DNA of 64,000 bases. Source: Bacillus glycinifermentans. Its GTDB lineage: Bacteria; Bacillota; Bacilli; Bacillales; Bacillaceae. Location: contig NZ_LECW02000034.1 in assembly GCF_001042475.2 (NCBI RefSeq), positions 1 to 64,000 on the forward strand, given 5' to 3'. Positions 7,815 to 16,975 of this stretch are shown in pieces. Positions within the stretch are counted from its first letter, which is position 1. Each line of letters opens with the position of its first letter. The notes beneath the pieces are model-generated. The model was not told the origin of the DNA and did no database searches. It was given only the letters and a program-made list of their open reading frames with translations. Made by a program: the position numbers and the translations under genes.

Positions 7815-9443
7815 TCACCCTATCATGACATCAAGCGGCTCAATGTGAGCTTTTAAAAAGTCGATATACTCATCAACCGTTTCCACCATCGTATAGGGGG
7901 AAACGCTGTAAAATTTTTGAACATAGAGCGGTACGGGCGATCGGCTGTCGACCGGATACACGTACCGCTGCTTTTTCGTGCTGCCGAAATAAGTTTGGCT
8001 GCGGAAGCGCCCCAATGTTTCGGCGATTTTTTCATTATACCGGTTAATCTCCAGAACCTCTTCTTCTGTTATGTTTCCGCTTATCTCATCTTGATAGCGG
8101 ACAACTCCCGGGTAAAACCTGAAGGTCGTCACCGGCGAAATCCCATTTGTGACGGCCGCGTTCGGAAACGCTTCTGTCAGCTTCCTGCGAAACGCGGCAT
8201 TCACCCTGATGTAGTTCGCCAACAGCTCCTGATAGCCCTCGATGCCGAAGGCAAGCAAAGACGCATAGATCGGAATGCTGCTTCCCATTCGCGAACATTC
8301 AAGGGTATAGCTAGTATGATAGCTGCCAAAGCCTCTGTTCCCGACATACGGCGTTTCATCCGGATCAAGATCGACCGCTCGCAATGCCGTTCTGTCTTTG
8401 ACTAAAAATAAGCTTGTCGCATACGGTGTTTGGCCGAGCTTATGAAAATCGAACACGAGGCTGTCCGCAAGGCTGAGGTTCCGAAAATGAGACTGGTAGA
8501 ACGCCAGTACGCCGAGTACTTCTTCCTCAAATCCGAGCGGATTTTCTTCAAAATGGTATTCGTTAAAAAAGCTGTACATTCCGCCCATCGCCGTATCGGC
8601 ATGTATGTATATGTGGGGCAGCCCGTTTTTGGCTGTGACCTCCTCCGCCGTGCGCCTGATGCCCGCCAGATCGTCAATCCCGAATGTGTCAGTCGTTCCG
8701 AGCGTTGCCAGCACATAAACCGGAAGACCGCCGCTTTCGATGACCGTCTCCATTTTTTCGCGCAGATCAGCAAGGTTCATCGAATGGTCGTCATTTGTTT
8801 TTATCCGGATCAAATGGTCTGTCCCGATCCCTGCGGCCTGCATCGATTTATAGAGGCTGAAATGCGAAAGCTCTGAACAAAACGCGTATAAATGGGGCGG
8901 AGTTCCTTTTTCGTTTGCTTCGGGACAGGCATTCGCGATCGCGAGCCTGAGCGATTGAAAGACGGCTCCCTGCCCGCCCCATGTTGTAAATCCGGTGCTT
9001 TTTTGCCTGTCATAGCCGACGATGTCAGACAGCATCGCCGTGATCTCCACTTCCGTTTTGGCAGCTGCCGTGCCGTCGACATCCCATAAATTGTTTCCGT
9101 TTAAAAGCGCCATCAGCAGATTCCCGGCCAGGCTTGCATGATTTGGAAGCGGAGTGGCATTTGCAACATATTGACGGTTTAAAAAGCGATGCCCGTCCAG
9201 CAGGTTTAACAGCTGTTCAACGCTTTTTTTCGCGCCGAGTCCTTTTTCAGGCAGTGCGGCCTGATCGATGATGCGTTGATAATAATCAGCCGACACATCT
9301 TCCTCTTTTCCGAGTATGAGCCGTTTTGGATCCTTTCGCTTATCCATTCCGGCAAGCACTGTTTCAAACAGACCAAGCAGTTCATACCTGGCCTCTCTGT
9401 TGCCGTCTTCGCTTGGAAACATCCTTTGAATATGTTTCATCAT
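7815..9443 (-). CDS. PLP-dependent amino acid decarboxylase (group II)
   Basis: 542 residues, fold type I PLP enzyme of the glutamate/tyrosine/aromatic amino acid decarboxylase group. The cofactor lysine is in VFDFHKLGQTPY; the PLP aspartate and neighbouring histidine are in IYIHADTAMGG; the N-terminal substrate region includes GFTTWGGQGAVF. The substrate cannot be read from the sequence. It starts 21 nt after the stop of an NSS-type transporter, which suggests a two-gene operon that imports an amino acid and decarboxylates it. B. subtilis has only the transporter (yhdH) here. ATG at 9443 or 9440; AGGGA precedes both. Confidence 0.82.
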   Translation of the reverse strand: MMKHIQRMFPSEDGNREARYELLGLFETVLAGMDKRKDPKRLILGKEEDVSADYYQRIIDQAALPEKGLGAKKSVEQLLNLLDGHRFLNRQYVANATPLPNHASLAGNLLMALLNGNNLWDVDGTAAAKTEVEITAMLSDIVGYDRQKSTGFTTWGGQGAVFQSLRLAIANACPEANEKGTPPHLYAFCSELSHFSLYKSMQAAGIGTDHLIRIKTNDDHSMNLADLREKMETVIESGGLPVYVLATLGTTDTFGIDDLAGIRRTAEEVTAKNGLPHIYIHADTAMGGMYSFFNEYHFEENPLGFEEEVLGVLAFYQSHFRNLSLADSLVFDFHKLGQTPYATSLFLVKDRTALRAVDLDPDETPYVGNRGFGSYHTSYTLECSRMGSSIPIYASLLAFGIEGYQELLANYIRVNAAFRRKLTEAFPNAAVTNGISPVTTFRFYPGVVRYQDEISGNITEEEVLEINRYNEKIAETLGRFRSQTYFGSTKKQRYVYPVDSRSPVPLYVQKFYSVSPYTMVETVDEYIDFLKAHIEPLDVMIG

Positions 9444-9464
9444 ATTCCCTCATCTCCACGTCAA

Positions 9465-10823
9465 TTAAAATGTAAACACTCCGATTAAATTCAAAAAGAC
9501 AAGCACAATGGCAAGCGGAACGAGAAAACGGAGAAGATAATACCAGACGAGAAAAAACCCTTTCCCCGCTCCCGATCCGCTTTTCATTTCATTGTATAAA
9601 TCCGTTTTTGACAATTTTAAAGGAATGAAAAGCGACATTAAGAGCGCTCCCAGAGGCAGGAGGATATTGCTGACGACATAATCCGCCGCATCGAAAAACG
9701 TTTTGCCGAAAATCAGCGGCTGATCGAGCATACCGTAAGAGAGACATGCCGGAATGCCGACGATGAATATCAAAAGGCCAATCGACCATGTCCATTTTCG
9801 CCTTCCCGTATCATCGCCTTTCGTGATAGCCGCGACGATGATTTCAATCATTGAAAAAGCAGACGTCAGCGCGGCAAATAAAAACGCGATCAAAAATCCG
9901 ACGAAAAACAGCATTCCGAACGGCAGCCGGTCGAAAACGGCCGGAAGCACCGCAAACAATAGCGTCGGCCCTTCATCTGCTTTAAGCCCGAATGAAAAAA
10001 CAGCCGGAAAGATCGCCAGACCGGCAAGGAGCGTCACAGCGAGGTTCATGATCACAATCGACAACGCCGATTTCGGCAAATTTTGCGTTTTGGACAAATA
10101 CGCACTGTACGTCACCATCACTGACACGCCGAGGGTCAGCGTAAAAAACGCTTGTCCAAGCGCAAAAAGAATCGCTTGAGGCGTGAGGCTGCCAAAGTCG
10201 GGTACGAGCAGAAAGCGAACGCCGTCCATCGCATGATCGAGCGTCAGTGCCCGCACGACGAGCGTGATAAATAAAACGAATAAGAGCGGCATCATGATGG
10301 AACTGACCCGTTCGATTCCTTTTTGCACCCCTTTGGCTACGACGATGATCGTCATCACGATAAACGCCAGCTGCGCCGCCAGCGTCTGCAGCGGATCTTT
10401 AATGATCGAGCCGAAAAGCTCCCCGTATTCAGGTTGTGTAAGTCCTGATAAAGAACCTGTCACGGCTTTCAAGATATAAAGCAAAATCCAGCCGCCGATC
10501 ACGCTGTAAAACGTGAGCACGAGAAAACATGCGGCGATTCCGATCCATCCCGTTACAACCCAGGCCGTACCGGGCGCGATTGTTTTATATGTACCGATGG
10601 CATCAGACCGGGCTCTTCGGCCTAATATAAATTCTCCCAATAACAGGGGATATCCCAATAGGATCGTAAAAAGAACAAAGACGAGAAAAAATGCGCCTCC
10701 TCCGTTGGTTCCCGCGACATAAGGGAATTTCCAAATAGCGCCAAGTCCGATGGCAGACCCCGCAGCAGCGAGGACAAACCCGATTTTGGATGCCCATTTC
10801 ACTGATAAATTTCGGTCGCTCAT
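9465..10823 (-). CDS. yhdH: Sodium-dependent transporter, NSS family (YhdH position)
   Basis: 452 residues, 11-12 predicted membrane helices. The N-terminus has the NSS signature (KIGFVLAAAGSAIGLGAIWKFPY) with the conserved unwound TM1 that binds Na+ and substrate, and YVAGTNGGGAFFL follows. NSS proteins (LeuT/MhsT relatives) import amino acids with sodium. Location beside bcaP matches B. subtilis yhdH. The downstream decarboxylase gene probably shares its transcript, so the imported substrate may be the one decarboxylated. Confidence 0.87.
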   Translation of the reverse strand: MSDRNLSVKWASKIGFVLAAAGSAIGLGAIWKFPYVAGTNGGGAFFLVFVLFTILLGYPLLLGEFILGRRARSDAIGTYKTIAPGTAWVVTGWIGIAACFLVLTFYSVIGGWILLYILKAVTGSLSGLTQPEYGELFGSIIKDPLQTLAAQLAFIVMTIIVVAKGVQKGIERVSSIMMPLLFVLFITLVVRALTLDHAMDGVRFLLVPDFGSLTPQAILFALGQAFFTLTLGVSVMVTYSAYLSKTQNLPKSALSIVIMNLAVTLLAGLAIFPAVFSFGLKADEGPTLLFAVLPAVFDRLPFGMLFFVGFLIAFLFAALTSAFSMIEIIVAAITKGDDTGRRKWTWSIGLLIFIVGIPACLSYGMLDQPLIFGKTFFDAADYVVSNILLPLGALLMSLFIPLKLSKTDLYNEMKSGSGAGKGFFLVWYYLLRFLVPLAIVLVFLNLIGVFTF

Positions 10824-10915
10824 TCATTCACTTCCTTTCTGTTTCGATTCTATTATCTCTTATTTTGCGGCTTTTTTTAAAGCTTTCTTCCATATTTTCA
10901 TTTTTCCGAATAGAC

Positions 10916-10947
10916 AAAAAGAAGCAGCCTTGTCAGCTGCTTCTTTT
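10916..10947 (-). terminator. bcaP terminator
   Basis: GAAGCAGC and GCTGCTTC arms; the minus-strand product ends in a T-run. It lies between the bcaP stop and the yhdH promoter region. Confidence 0.88.
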
Positions 10948-10957
10948 CATATCCTTT

Positions 10958-12370
10958 TTAAGAGTCATTTTCCGTTTGCCCGAGTTTTGAATGCTTTCTC
11001 GAATACAGGAAGTAGACGGCAAGACCGATCACCAGCCAGATCAGAAAACGCATGATCGTTTCTCCGCCAAGGTTCAGAATGAGAAAACCGCAGAACAGCA
11101 CGGCTAAAATCGGAACAAGCGGTACTGCCGGACATCTGAATGCCCTCGGCAGATCAGGCTGTGTCTTCCTCATCACGATGACCGCAATGGAAATCAGGAT
11201 GAACGCAGAAAGCGTTCCGATATTGACGAGTTTTGCAAGCTCATCCAAAGGAACGAATCCTCCCATTAAAGCAGAAAGAATGCCGAAGAACCATGTATTG
11301 ATATACGGCGTCTTATGCTTCGGATGGACTTTGGACAGCGCCCGGGGAACCAAACCGTCGCGGGACATCGCAAACATGACGCGGGTTTGTCCATAAAGCA
11401 TGACCAGCATAACGGTTGTCATCCCGAGGATGGCCCCTACGTCAATAATGCCCGCTGCCCAGTTCTGGCCCGTGACTTGAAGGACAAGCGAAACCGGATG
11501 GTCGATGCCTTTAAACTGCATGAACGGAACGACGCCTGTCATGATTGCTGATACGACGACATATAAGACGGTACAAACGAGCAGTGAATACACGATCCCG
11601 CGCGGCAGATTGCGCGACGGATTTTTCGTTTCTTCAGCGGCGGAAGCCACGGCATCAAATCCGATGAAGGCAAAGAAAACGAGCGCCGCAGCGTTGAATA
11701 CGCCCGTAAAACCAAACGGCATAAACGGCTGCCAGTTGGCTGGCTTTACATACATGACAGCAGCCGCGATAAATACGAATACGACGAGGATTTTTATCAC
11801 GACCATAATATTGTTCACCCGTTTGGATTCACGGATTCCAAGATACAGTAAAAAAGTAATTAAGATGACAATTAAAAATGCAGGCAGGTTAAAATACGTT
11901 ACAGTTCCTTTTATTGCGCCCGGAGCGGCTGTCAATTCAACGGGAAGCTGAATGCCGATCCCGTTCAAAAACGATTGAAAATAACCGGACCATCCGGCAG
12001 ATACCGTACTAACAGCCAATGAATACTCCAGAATTAAATCCCAGCCGATGATAAACGCCATCAATTCCCCAAGCGTCGCATACGTGTACGTATAAACCGA
12101 TCCTGAGACCGGTACGGTTGAAGCGAATTCGGCATACGCCAAAGCGGCAAACAAACACGCAAATGCAGCGATAACGAATGAAAGCACAAGCCCCGGTCCC
12201 GCCGTCAAAGCGCCTGTACCCGTCAGTACGAAAATACCCGTACCGATAATCGCCCCGATCCCAAGCATCGTTAAGTCAAAGGAGCCGAGATCCCTCCTTA
12301 AAGATTTTTCCCCTTTTGTCGCAGCAATTAAGCTGTCAATCCCTTTTTTTCTGAATAGTCCGCCTTTCAT
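10958..12370 (-). CDS. bcaP: Branched-chain amino acid permease BcaP
   Basis: 470 residues, about 12 transmembrane helices, APC superfamily (LTMLGIGAIIGTGIFVLTGT glycine-rich TM1; FAFIGFDAVASAAEETKNP in the TM6 region). Strongly resembles B. subtilis BcaP/YhdG, the main isoleucine/valine importer, over its whole length including the YFLYSRKHSKL tail. A CodY-like box lies ~100 nt upstream; bcaP is a known CodY target. Confidence 0.92.
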   Translation of the reverse strand: MKGGLFRKKGIDSLIAATKGEKSLRRDLGSFDLTMLGIGAIIGTGIFVLTGTGALTAGPGLVLSFVIAAFACLFAALAYAEFASTVPVSGSVYTYTYATLGELMAFIIGWDLILEYSLAVSTVSAGWSGYFQSFLNGIGIQLPVELTAAPGAIKGTVTYFNLPAFLIVILITFLLYLGIRESKRVNNIMVVIKILVVFVFIAAAVMYVKPANWQPFMPFGFTGVFNAAALVFFAFIGFDAVASAAEETKNPSRNLPRGIVYSLLVCTVLYVVVSAIMTGVVPFMQFKGIDHPVSLVLQVTGQNWAAGIIDVGAILGMTTVMLVMLYGQTRVMFAMSRDGLVPRALSKVHPKHKTPYINTWFFGILSALMGGFVPLDELAKLVNIGTLSAFILISIAVIVMRKTQPDLPRAFRCPAVPLVPILAVLFCGFLILNLGGETIMRFLIWLVIGLAVYFLYSRKHSKLGQTENDS

Positions 12371-12467
12371 TATGACTTCACTCCCATGGAATAATGAATT
12401 TACCTGAGTTTGCGGTTTTAGCTCACCACTTTCTAAAGCACCACCCCCTAAAAATCCATATATTCTG

Positions 12468-12482
12468 AATTTTCAGTTAATA
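12468..12482 (-). promoter_or_regulatory. CodY-like box upstream of bcaP
   Basis: AATTTTCAGTTAATA matches 12 of 15 positions of the CodY consensus AATTTTCWGAAAATT, about 100 nt before the bcaP ATG in an AT-rich promoter region. CodY repression of bcaP is established in B. subtilis; this site assignment is inference. Confidence 0.55.
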
Positions 12483-12831
12483 TTATCCGAAAATACTACG
12501 CACATCCTGTTCTTATTATATAAGAAAAACGAAAAAAGAAAACAAAATTTTTAAAATATTTTCTATACTCTATCACATAGTTGGTATTACAGGAAAAAAT
12601 ACGTAAAATAATCTACCAATCTTAATTTTTGAAATAGTGTTTTACAGGGTCAAACCTGGATACATTTTCTAGTATTTACAAAACATTCACCCATCTCGCA
12701 GCAAAGGCTGCATATTAACCGGACTGTCCTTGACAGTATCAAACGTTCTCGTTTATCATTTATTTAACTTATTTAAATGTTAATAAACAGTAATTTTAAC
12801 AAGAGGAATAAAAAGAGAAGGTGAATCAACA
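12483..12831. other. AT-rich intergenic region between bcaP and the MarR gene
   Basis: About 350 nt with no credible coding frame. It must hold the divergent promoters of bcaP (minus; a TATAAT-like hexamer near 12510-12520) and of the MarR gene (plus). The sequence just before the MarR RBS is rich in AT repeats (TTTAACTTATTTAAATGTTAA), a possible MarR operator. Confidence 0.4.
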
Positions 12832-13290
12832 ATGACAATCTCCCATACATCGAAAGAATGGAACGATTACACCGAGCGATTTCATAAGGCATTGGCGGCG
12901 ACGAATAAAAAGCTGTTTACCTGGTTTACAGCAAAGCTCGAAGACGGTTTGACGGGGCAGCAATGTTTCATTCTGAAACAAATCGCCGATGAGGAGAGAA
13001 TGACATCCTCTCTTCTGGCTGAACGAATGGAAGTAAAGCCAAGCGCCATCACGGTCATCATTGACCGGCTTGTGCAAAACGAGTTCGTCGAACGATTGAA
13101 CGATCCGCGCGACAGGCGCGTCACGATTCTGAAGCTTACCGAGAAAGGAGCAGCGGCGCTTGAGAAAGCAAGCAGGCAGTTCCGCGACGCGCTCACGAGG
13201 CTGCTCGAAGTTCTTGACGAAGCGGAAATCAAGCCGTTTATTCAGTCGTTCGAGCGAATCGCCGAGGAAGCTCGCAAACTGGAATCGTGA
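12832..13290 (+). CDS. MarR-family transcriptional regulator
   Basis: 152 residues with the MarR winged helix: SSLLAERMEVKPSAITVIID as recognition region and DPRDRRVTILKLTEKG as wing. ATG after GAAGGTG. MarR proteins repress adjacent genes and release DNA on binding small phenolic or antibiotic ligands. The downstream gene that it might control appears to be reduced to a remnant (13482-13610), so the present target is unclear. Not at this place in B. subtilis, where yhdF lies near here. Confidence 0.85.
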   Translation: MTISHTSKEWNDYTERFHKALAATNKKLFTWFTAKLEDGLTGQQCFILKQIADEERMTSSLLAERMEVKPSAITVIIDRLVQNEFVERLNDPRDRRVTILKLTEKGAAALEKASRQFRDALTRLLEVLDEAEIKPFIQSFERIAEEARKLES

Positions 13291-13481
13291 TCAGCACGTT
13301 TAAAACGGCAATGACAAATCAAAATGTTCACAGAGTGACCGCAATGGGACTTCCCATTGTCTTTCATTCGCTCCGTCCTGACCCGGCTCTAAAACCGGCG
13401 ATGACTCCGAAAACAGGAAATTTGTCTCATTCTTTATTTGAATGTCCGGCATCCGTCAGCTTCAGAATCGCTTGACGGTGA

Positions 13482-13610
13482 TCGCTGCTGGGCGTGATTC
13501 GCGTGCTGCAGAAGGCGAAAAATATGCGGAGTGATTGGTGTATGGGGTCATACAAGCAGTATGAGGATCAGCCATCGATTCAAGCGCCGCTGAAGAGGCT
13601 TCTTGAGTAA
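13482..13610 (+). pseudogene. C-terminal remnant of an unidentified gene
   Basis: A 42-codon open stretch with no start, two stops just upstream (13473-13475 and 13479-13481), ending SIQAPLKRLLE then TAA directly before a strong terminator. The composition looks coding (YKQYEDQPSIQAPLKRLLE). It may be the tail of a gene once controlled by the MarR regulator. The preceding 190 nt (13291-13480) contain no intact gene; the minus strand there shows a MarR-wing-like scrap (DHRQAILKLTDAG), which is weak. Confidence 0.35.
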
Positions 13611-13622
13611 AACAATAGAGCA

Positions 13623-13677
13623 AAAAAACGAAACGGGCTGACGCCTTAAAGACCAACGTCAGCTTGTTTCGTTTTTT
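13623..13677. terminator. citA terminator (bidirectional)
   Basis: Long hairpin with arms AACGAAAC + GCTGACG and CGTCAGC + GTTTCGTT, flanked by A-run and T-run, ending at the citA stop codon. Confidence 0.92.
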
Positions 13678-14776
13678 ATTGTGTTAACGGAACGGCCATT
13701 TCTCCGATATATTTAGCAGACGGCCTGAAAATCGTATTATTTTCAGACTGCTCTAACACGTGTGCGCACCATCCGACCATTCTCGCTGCCGAAAATGTAG
13801 GCGTGAACAATGATGCGTCAAAATCGATCGCTTTCATGACGGCTGCCGCATAAAACTCTACGTTCGTATAAAGCTTCCGGCCCGGTTTATATTCTTCCAG
13901 CAGGGGGATGGCGGTGTTTTCGACATGAAGCGCCAGATCGATATCCCGATCGCCTCCGGCAATTTCCTCAGCCTTCACCCTCAAGGCCTTCGCCCGCGGA
14001 TCGTGCGTCTTATACACGCGATGCCCAAATCCCATCAGCCTTTCGCCTTTTTCAAGCTTTTCTCTTAAATAGCTTTCGGCATTTTCTTTTTCCCGAATGT
14101 CCTCCAGCATTTCCGTGACGGCTGACGGCGCTCCGCCGTGCAGAGGCCCTTTCATCGTGCCGAGCGCGGACGTCACGGCTGAGACAAGATCGGATTCCGT
14201 CGATACCGTCACCCTTGCCGAAAAAGTTGACGCGTTCATGCCATGTTCCATCGCGAGAATCATATACGTTTCAAGCGCCTTTTTTTGCGCTTCTGTCGGG
14301 CGTTTCCCTTTCAGCATATAAAAATAGTTTTCTACAAAGCCCAGTTCGCTAAGCGGCTGTACGGGCTCGCGTCCGTCCGTTAAACGTTTTCTGTAAGCAA
14401 TGATAGATGGAGCGGCGGCGATCAGCCGAACGGCCTCTTCCATTGTCGGGCGGAATGTATACGTTTTTTCTCCGAATGAAGAGATGACCGTACGCAGGAC
14501 CGCCATATCGTCCATTTGCGCCGGCAGGCTCCTGATCAATCGTTCGGCCGATTCCGGCAATGCGCGGTAAGAAGCAAGCATTTCGTTGAATTGTCTGAGG
14601 TGTTCTTCTTGTGGGAGCGTTCCGTGAAGGATCAAATATGCGACTTCTTCAAAAGTTGAGGTGAGTGCCAGTTGTTCTGCGTTGTATCCCCTGTAGATGA
14701 GCTTTCCTTTTTCACCGTCAATATGACTGATCGATGTTTCCACACATGCAATCCCTTTTAATCCATGATATACCAA
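13676..14776 (-). CDS. citA: Citrate synthase I CitA
   Basis: 366 residues, the minor citrate synthase that condenses acetyl-CoA and oxaloacetate. Catalytic histidines are visible in [11 protein letters not shown] and [16 protein letters not shown], with the catalytic Asp in [15 protein letters not shown]. The N-terminal [16 protein letters not shown] is typical of Bacillus enzymes. Divergent from citR, as in B. subtilis where CitR represses citA. Confidence 0.95.
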   Translation of the reverse strand: MVYHGLKGIACVETSISHIDGEKGKLIYRGYNAEQLALTSTFEEVAYLILHGTLPQEEHLRQFNEMLASYRALPESAERLIRSLPAQMDDMAVLRTVISSFGEKTYTFRPTMEEAVRLIAAAPSIIAYRKRLTDGREPVQPLSELGFVENYFYMLKGKRPTEAQKKALETYMILAMEHGMNASTFSARVTVSTESDLVSAVTSALGTMKGPLHGGAPSAVTEMLEDIREKENAESYLREKLEKGERLMGFGHRVYKTHDPRAKALRVKAEEIAGGDRDIDLALHVENTAIPLLEEYKPGRKLYTNVEFYAAAVMKAIDFDASLFTPTFSAARMVGWCAHVLEQSENNTIFRPSAKYIGEMAVPLTQ

Positions 14777-14887
14777 CTGAGATTCCTCCTTTTTCCTTTG
14801 TCATTTTCATTATAGTTGATATAATATTTAAAAAATATTGAATTATATTGATGTCTTTGATTAATAAAATTAATCAGGAGGAACGAT
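14777..14887. promoter_or_regulatory. citA/citR divergent promoter region
   Basis: 111-nt AT-rich intergenic region containing TATAAT-like hexamers on both strands (for example TATAAT at 14819-14824) and AT-rich dyads such as TTGATTAATAAAATTAATCA (14858-14877), a plausible CitR binding element. The exact operator is inferred. Confidence 0.5.
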
Positions 14888-15766
14888 ATGGATTTCAAAT
14901 GGCTTCACACCTTCGTTACAGCTGCAAAATACGAAAATTTCAGAAAGACAGCAGAAACGCTGTTCATATCCCAGCCGACTGTCACCGTTCAAATCAAACT
15001 GCTTGAAGAAGAGCTCGGCTGCCAATTATTCGTCAGAAAAGGAAGAAGCATTCACTTAACGAAAGAAGGCAGGGCATATCTCCCTTTTGCCCTGCGGCTT
15101 TTGGAAGATTACGAATCCAGCATGGCCGAGCTTCACAGAATCAGGCAAGGATACTTGCAAACATTGAACCTGGCAGTCTCGCCGCTCATCGCCGATACGA
15201 TCCTGCCTTTTATCCTGAAGAAATATACGTCATTGCACCCAGACTCGGAAATGAAAATCAAAATCGCCGAGTCGGCGGAAATCGCGCCTTTAATATTAGC
15301 CGGTGAAGCAGATGTCGGATTAAGCTGTTTAAAAGTGCAATCGTCAAACCTGACCTGCTATTCGATGTACAGCGACCCTGTCATTCTCGTCGCCCCTCAC
15401 GACGGGCGCGAACCTGAAAGCGCTCCTCCGCTTGATGTCGAGGAACTGCTTGAACAATATTTGCTGCTTACCCACAACCATCCCGAATATTGGGATGATT
15501 TGGTCCGCCAGCTGAGGCTCAAATTTCCGTTTGTCAGAACGATGCTCGTTTCCCAGACGCATATTACGAAACGATTGATTTCGGAAGGACTCGGGATTTC
15601 ATTTTTGCCGTTATCGACCGTGCGTCGCGAACTGATGGAAGGAAGATTAATAGAGGTTCCGTGCGACTTTATGCAGCTTCCGGTTGCAGGAGGATATGCA
15701 GTCAGCCTGATTGACAATGAGAAAGTACAGAGCTTTCTGGCGTTCTTGTCACAGTTTCGGTTTTAA
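14888..15766 (+). CDS. citR: LysR-type regulator CitR
   Basis: 292 residues. The N-terminal LysR HTH covers ~1-60 (NFRKTAETLFISQPTVTVQI); the periplasmic-binding-like effector domain follows (LNLAVSPLIADTILPFILKK). CitR represses the divergent citA in B. subtilis. ATG with AGGAGG upstream. Confidence 0.93.
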   Translation: MDFKWLHTFVTAAKYENFRKTAETLFISQPTVTVQIKLLEEELGCQLFVRKGRSIHLTKEGRAYLPFALRLLEDYESSMAELHRIRQGYLQTLNLAVSPLIADTILPFILKKYTSLHPDSEMKIKIAESAEIAPLILAGEADVGLSCLKVQSSNLTCYSMYSDPVILVAPHDGREPESAPPLDVEELLEQYLLLTHNHPEYWDDLVRQLRLKFPFVRTMLVSQTHITKRLISEGLGISFLPLSTVRRELMEGRLIEVPCDFMQLPVAGGYAVSLIDNEKVQSFLAFLSQFRF

Positions 15767-15771
15767 GACGC

Positions 15772-15803
15772 AAAAAAACCCGTTCATCAGGGAACGGGTT
15801 TTC
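15772..15803. terminator. Bidirectional terminator, citR/lytE
   Basis: AAAACCCGTTC and GAACGGGTTTT arms between convergent genes. Confidence 0.92.
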
Positions 15804-15814
15804 TAAAGGGGCGA

Positions 15815-16639
15815 TTAGAAGCGTTTTGCGCCAAGGTAGCGCGGCTTCCAATAGCTTGATGTCATATCGCTGATCATCACGCCGTCTGAGCTTGCATGAA
15901 TGAATTTGTTGCTTCCGATGTAAACACCCATATGTGACGGTCCTGCCTGATAGGTCGTAAAGAAGACAAAATCGCCAACCGCAGGGCTTGATACTTTTGT
16001 CATAGAGCTCCAGTATCCGGCTGTACTCGTTCTCGCCACATTTGTTTGCTTGTTCAACAGGTACCAGATAAATCCGCTGCAGTCAAAGCCTGAAGGAGTC
16101 GTACCGCCCCATTTATAAGGAGTTCCGATCAGAGCGCGTGCATCTGAGACAAGCTTTGATGTATTAAGCTTAGATGAGCTTTGTACTGTTTTTTTGCTGG
16201 ATGTTGTCGTCTTGCTTGCTGTGCTGCCGGATGTCGATTTTACGCTGCTTGTCCCTTTCACTTTCAGGACTTGTCCGATCCGGATGAGATCTGTTTTCAA
16301 GCCGTTCAGCTTTTTTAATTCATTAACGGTCATGTTATAAGACCTTGAAATTTTCCAAAGGCTGTCTCCTCTGACGACCTTGTGCGTCGCTGAAGAAGAG
16401 CTGGATACTTTTGATTGTTTGCTGCTTCCATTGATGGACAGCGTTTGGCCTATGTAAATGGTATTTGACGTCAGTTTATTTTCCTTTTTGATCTTGCTGA
16501 CTGTTGTTCCGTACTTTTTTGAATATCCCCATAATGTATCGCCTTTTTTCACCTTCACCGTCTGTGCGGATGCCGCACCTGCAAACAATGAACTTCCCAA
16601 AACAATCGCCGTTGTTGCTGTTAAAACTTGTTTCTTCAT
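15815..16639 (-). CDS. lytE: Peptidoglycan D,L-endopeptidase LytE (two LysM repeats)
   Basis: 274 residues from the ATG at 16639, which follows GGGAGG. Signal peptide ~1-25 (...AGAASAQ). LysM domains at ~26-70 (VKVKKGDTLWGYSKKYGTTV) and ~85-130 (HKVVRGDSLWKISRSYNMTV). A Ser/Thr-rich linker, then an NlpC/P60 domain ~160-274 with catalytic Cys in GFDCSGF and His in PSHMGVYIG and FIHAS. It cleaves D-Glu-mDAP bonds during cell elongation. B. subtilis LytE has three LysM repeats, so this copy is shorter. The position beside citR and phoA identifies it. Confidence 0.9.
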   Translation of the reverse strand: MKKQVLTATTAIVLGSSLFAGAASAQTVKVKKGDTLWGYSKKYGTTVSKIKKENKLTSNTIYIGQTLSINGSSKQSKVSSSSSATHKVVRGDSLWKISRSYNMTVNELKKLNGLKTDLIRIGQVLKVKGTSSVKSTSGSTASKTTTSSKKTVQSSSKLNTSKLVSDARALIGTPYKWGGTTPSGFDCSGFIWYLLNKQTNVARTSTAGYWSSMTKVSSPAVGDFVFFTTYQAGPSHMGVYIGSNKFIHASSDGVMISDMTSSYWKPRYLGAKRF

Positions 16640-16975
16640 GTTGTCCTCCCATAAGCAGATTTTCACGAATTATTTTAAAATAATAGTTTCTGATAGAATC
16701 ATCGAAACGGCTGACGCTTCAGCCTTCCTCTGTTTCTATTATAAGGAGGACATTCCAATAGAAATAGTCTTGACTTCCTGCATCAAATTGCTTAATTATT
16801 CGTTTTTAAAAAAAGTTTTTAAGGGTATTAAATATTTCATTTGTGTTTCAAACGTAACTGGAATACGACAAAGCCAAACTGGTTAAATCATTGCATTTAT
16901 GGAGAATTCAGTCATGGGGTCTAAACTCTATGCATGGCAATTGTGAGGAAAAACGAAAGAATCCGGGTACGGCGT
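16640..16975. other. lytE leader region
   Basis: 336 nt with no gene. On the minus strand a TATAAT -10 (about 16743-16738) precedes a ~100-nt leader holding a GGCTGA-CGCT-TCAGCC hairpin at 16709-16724. In B. subtilis lytE is controlled by sigma-A, sigma-H, sigma-I and WalR; I cannot place a convincing WalR or sigma-I site. Confidence 0.45.

Noticed and set aside
13462..13656. A minus-strand 64-codon frame
   Set aside because: It crosses the citA terminator hairpin and has no RBS or recognisable sequence.
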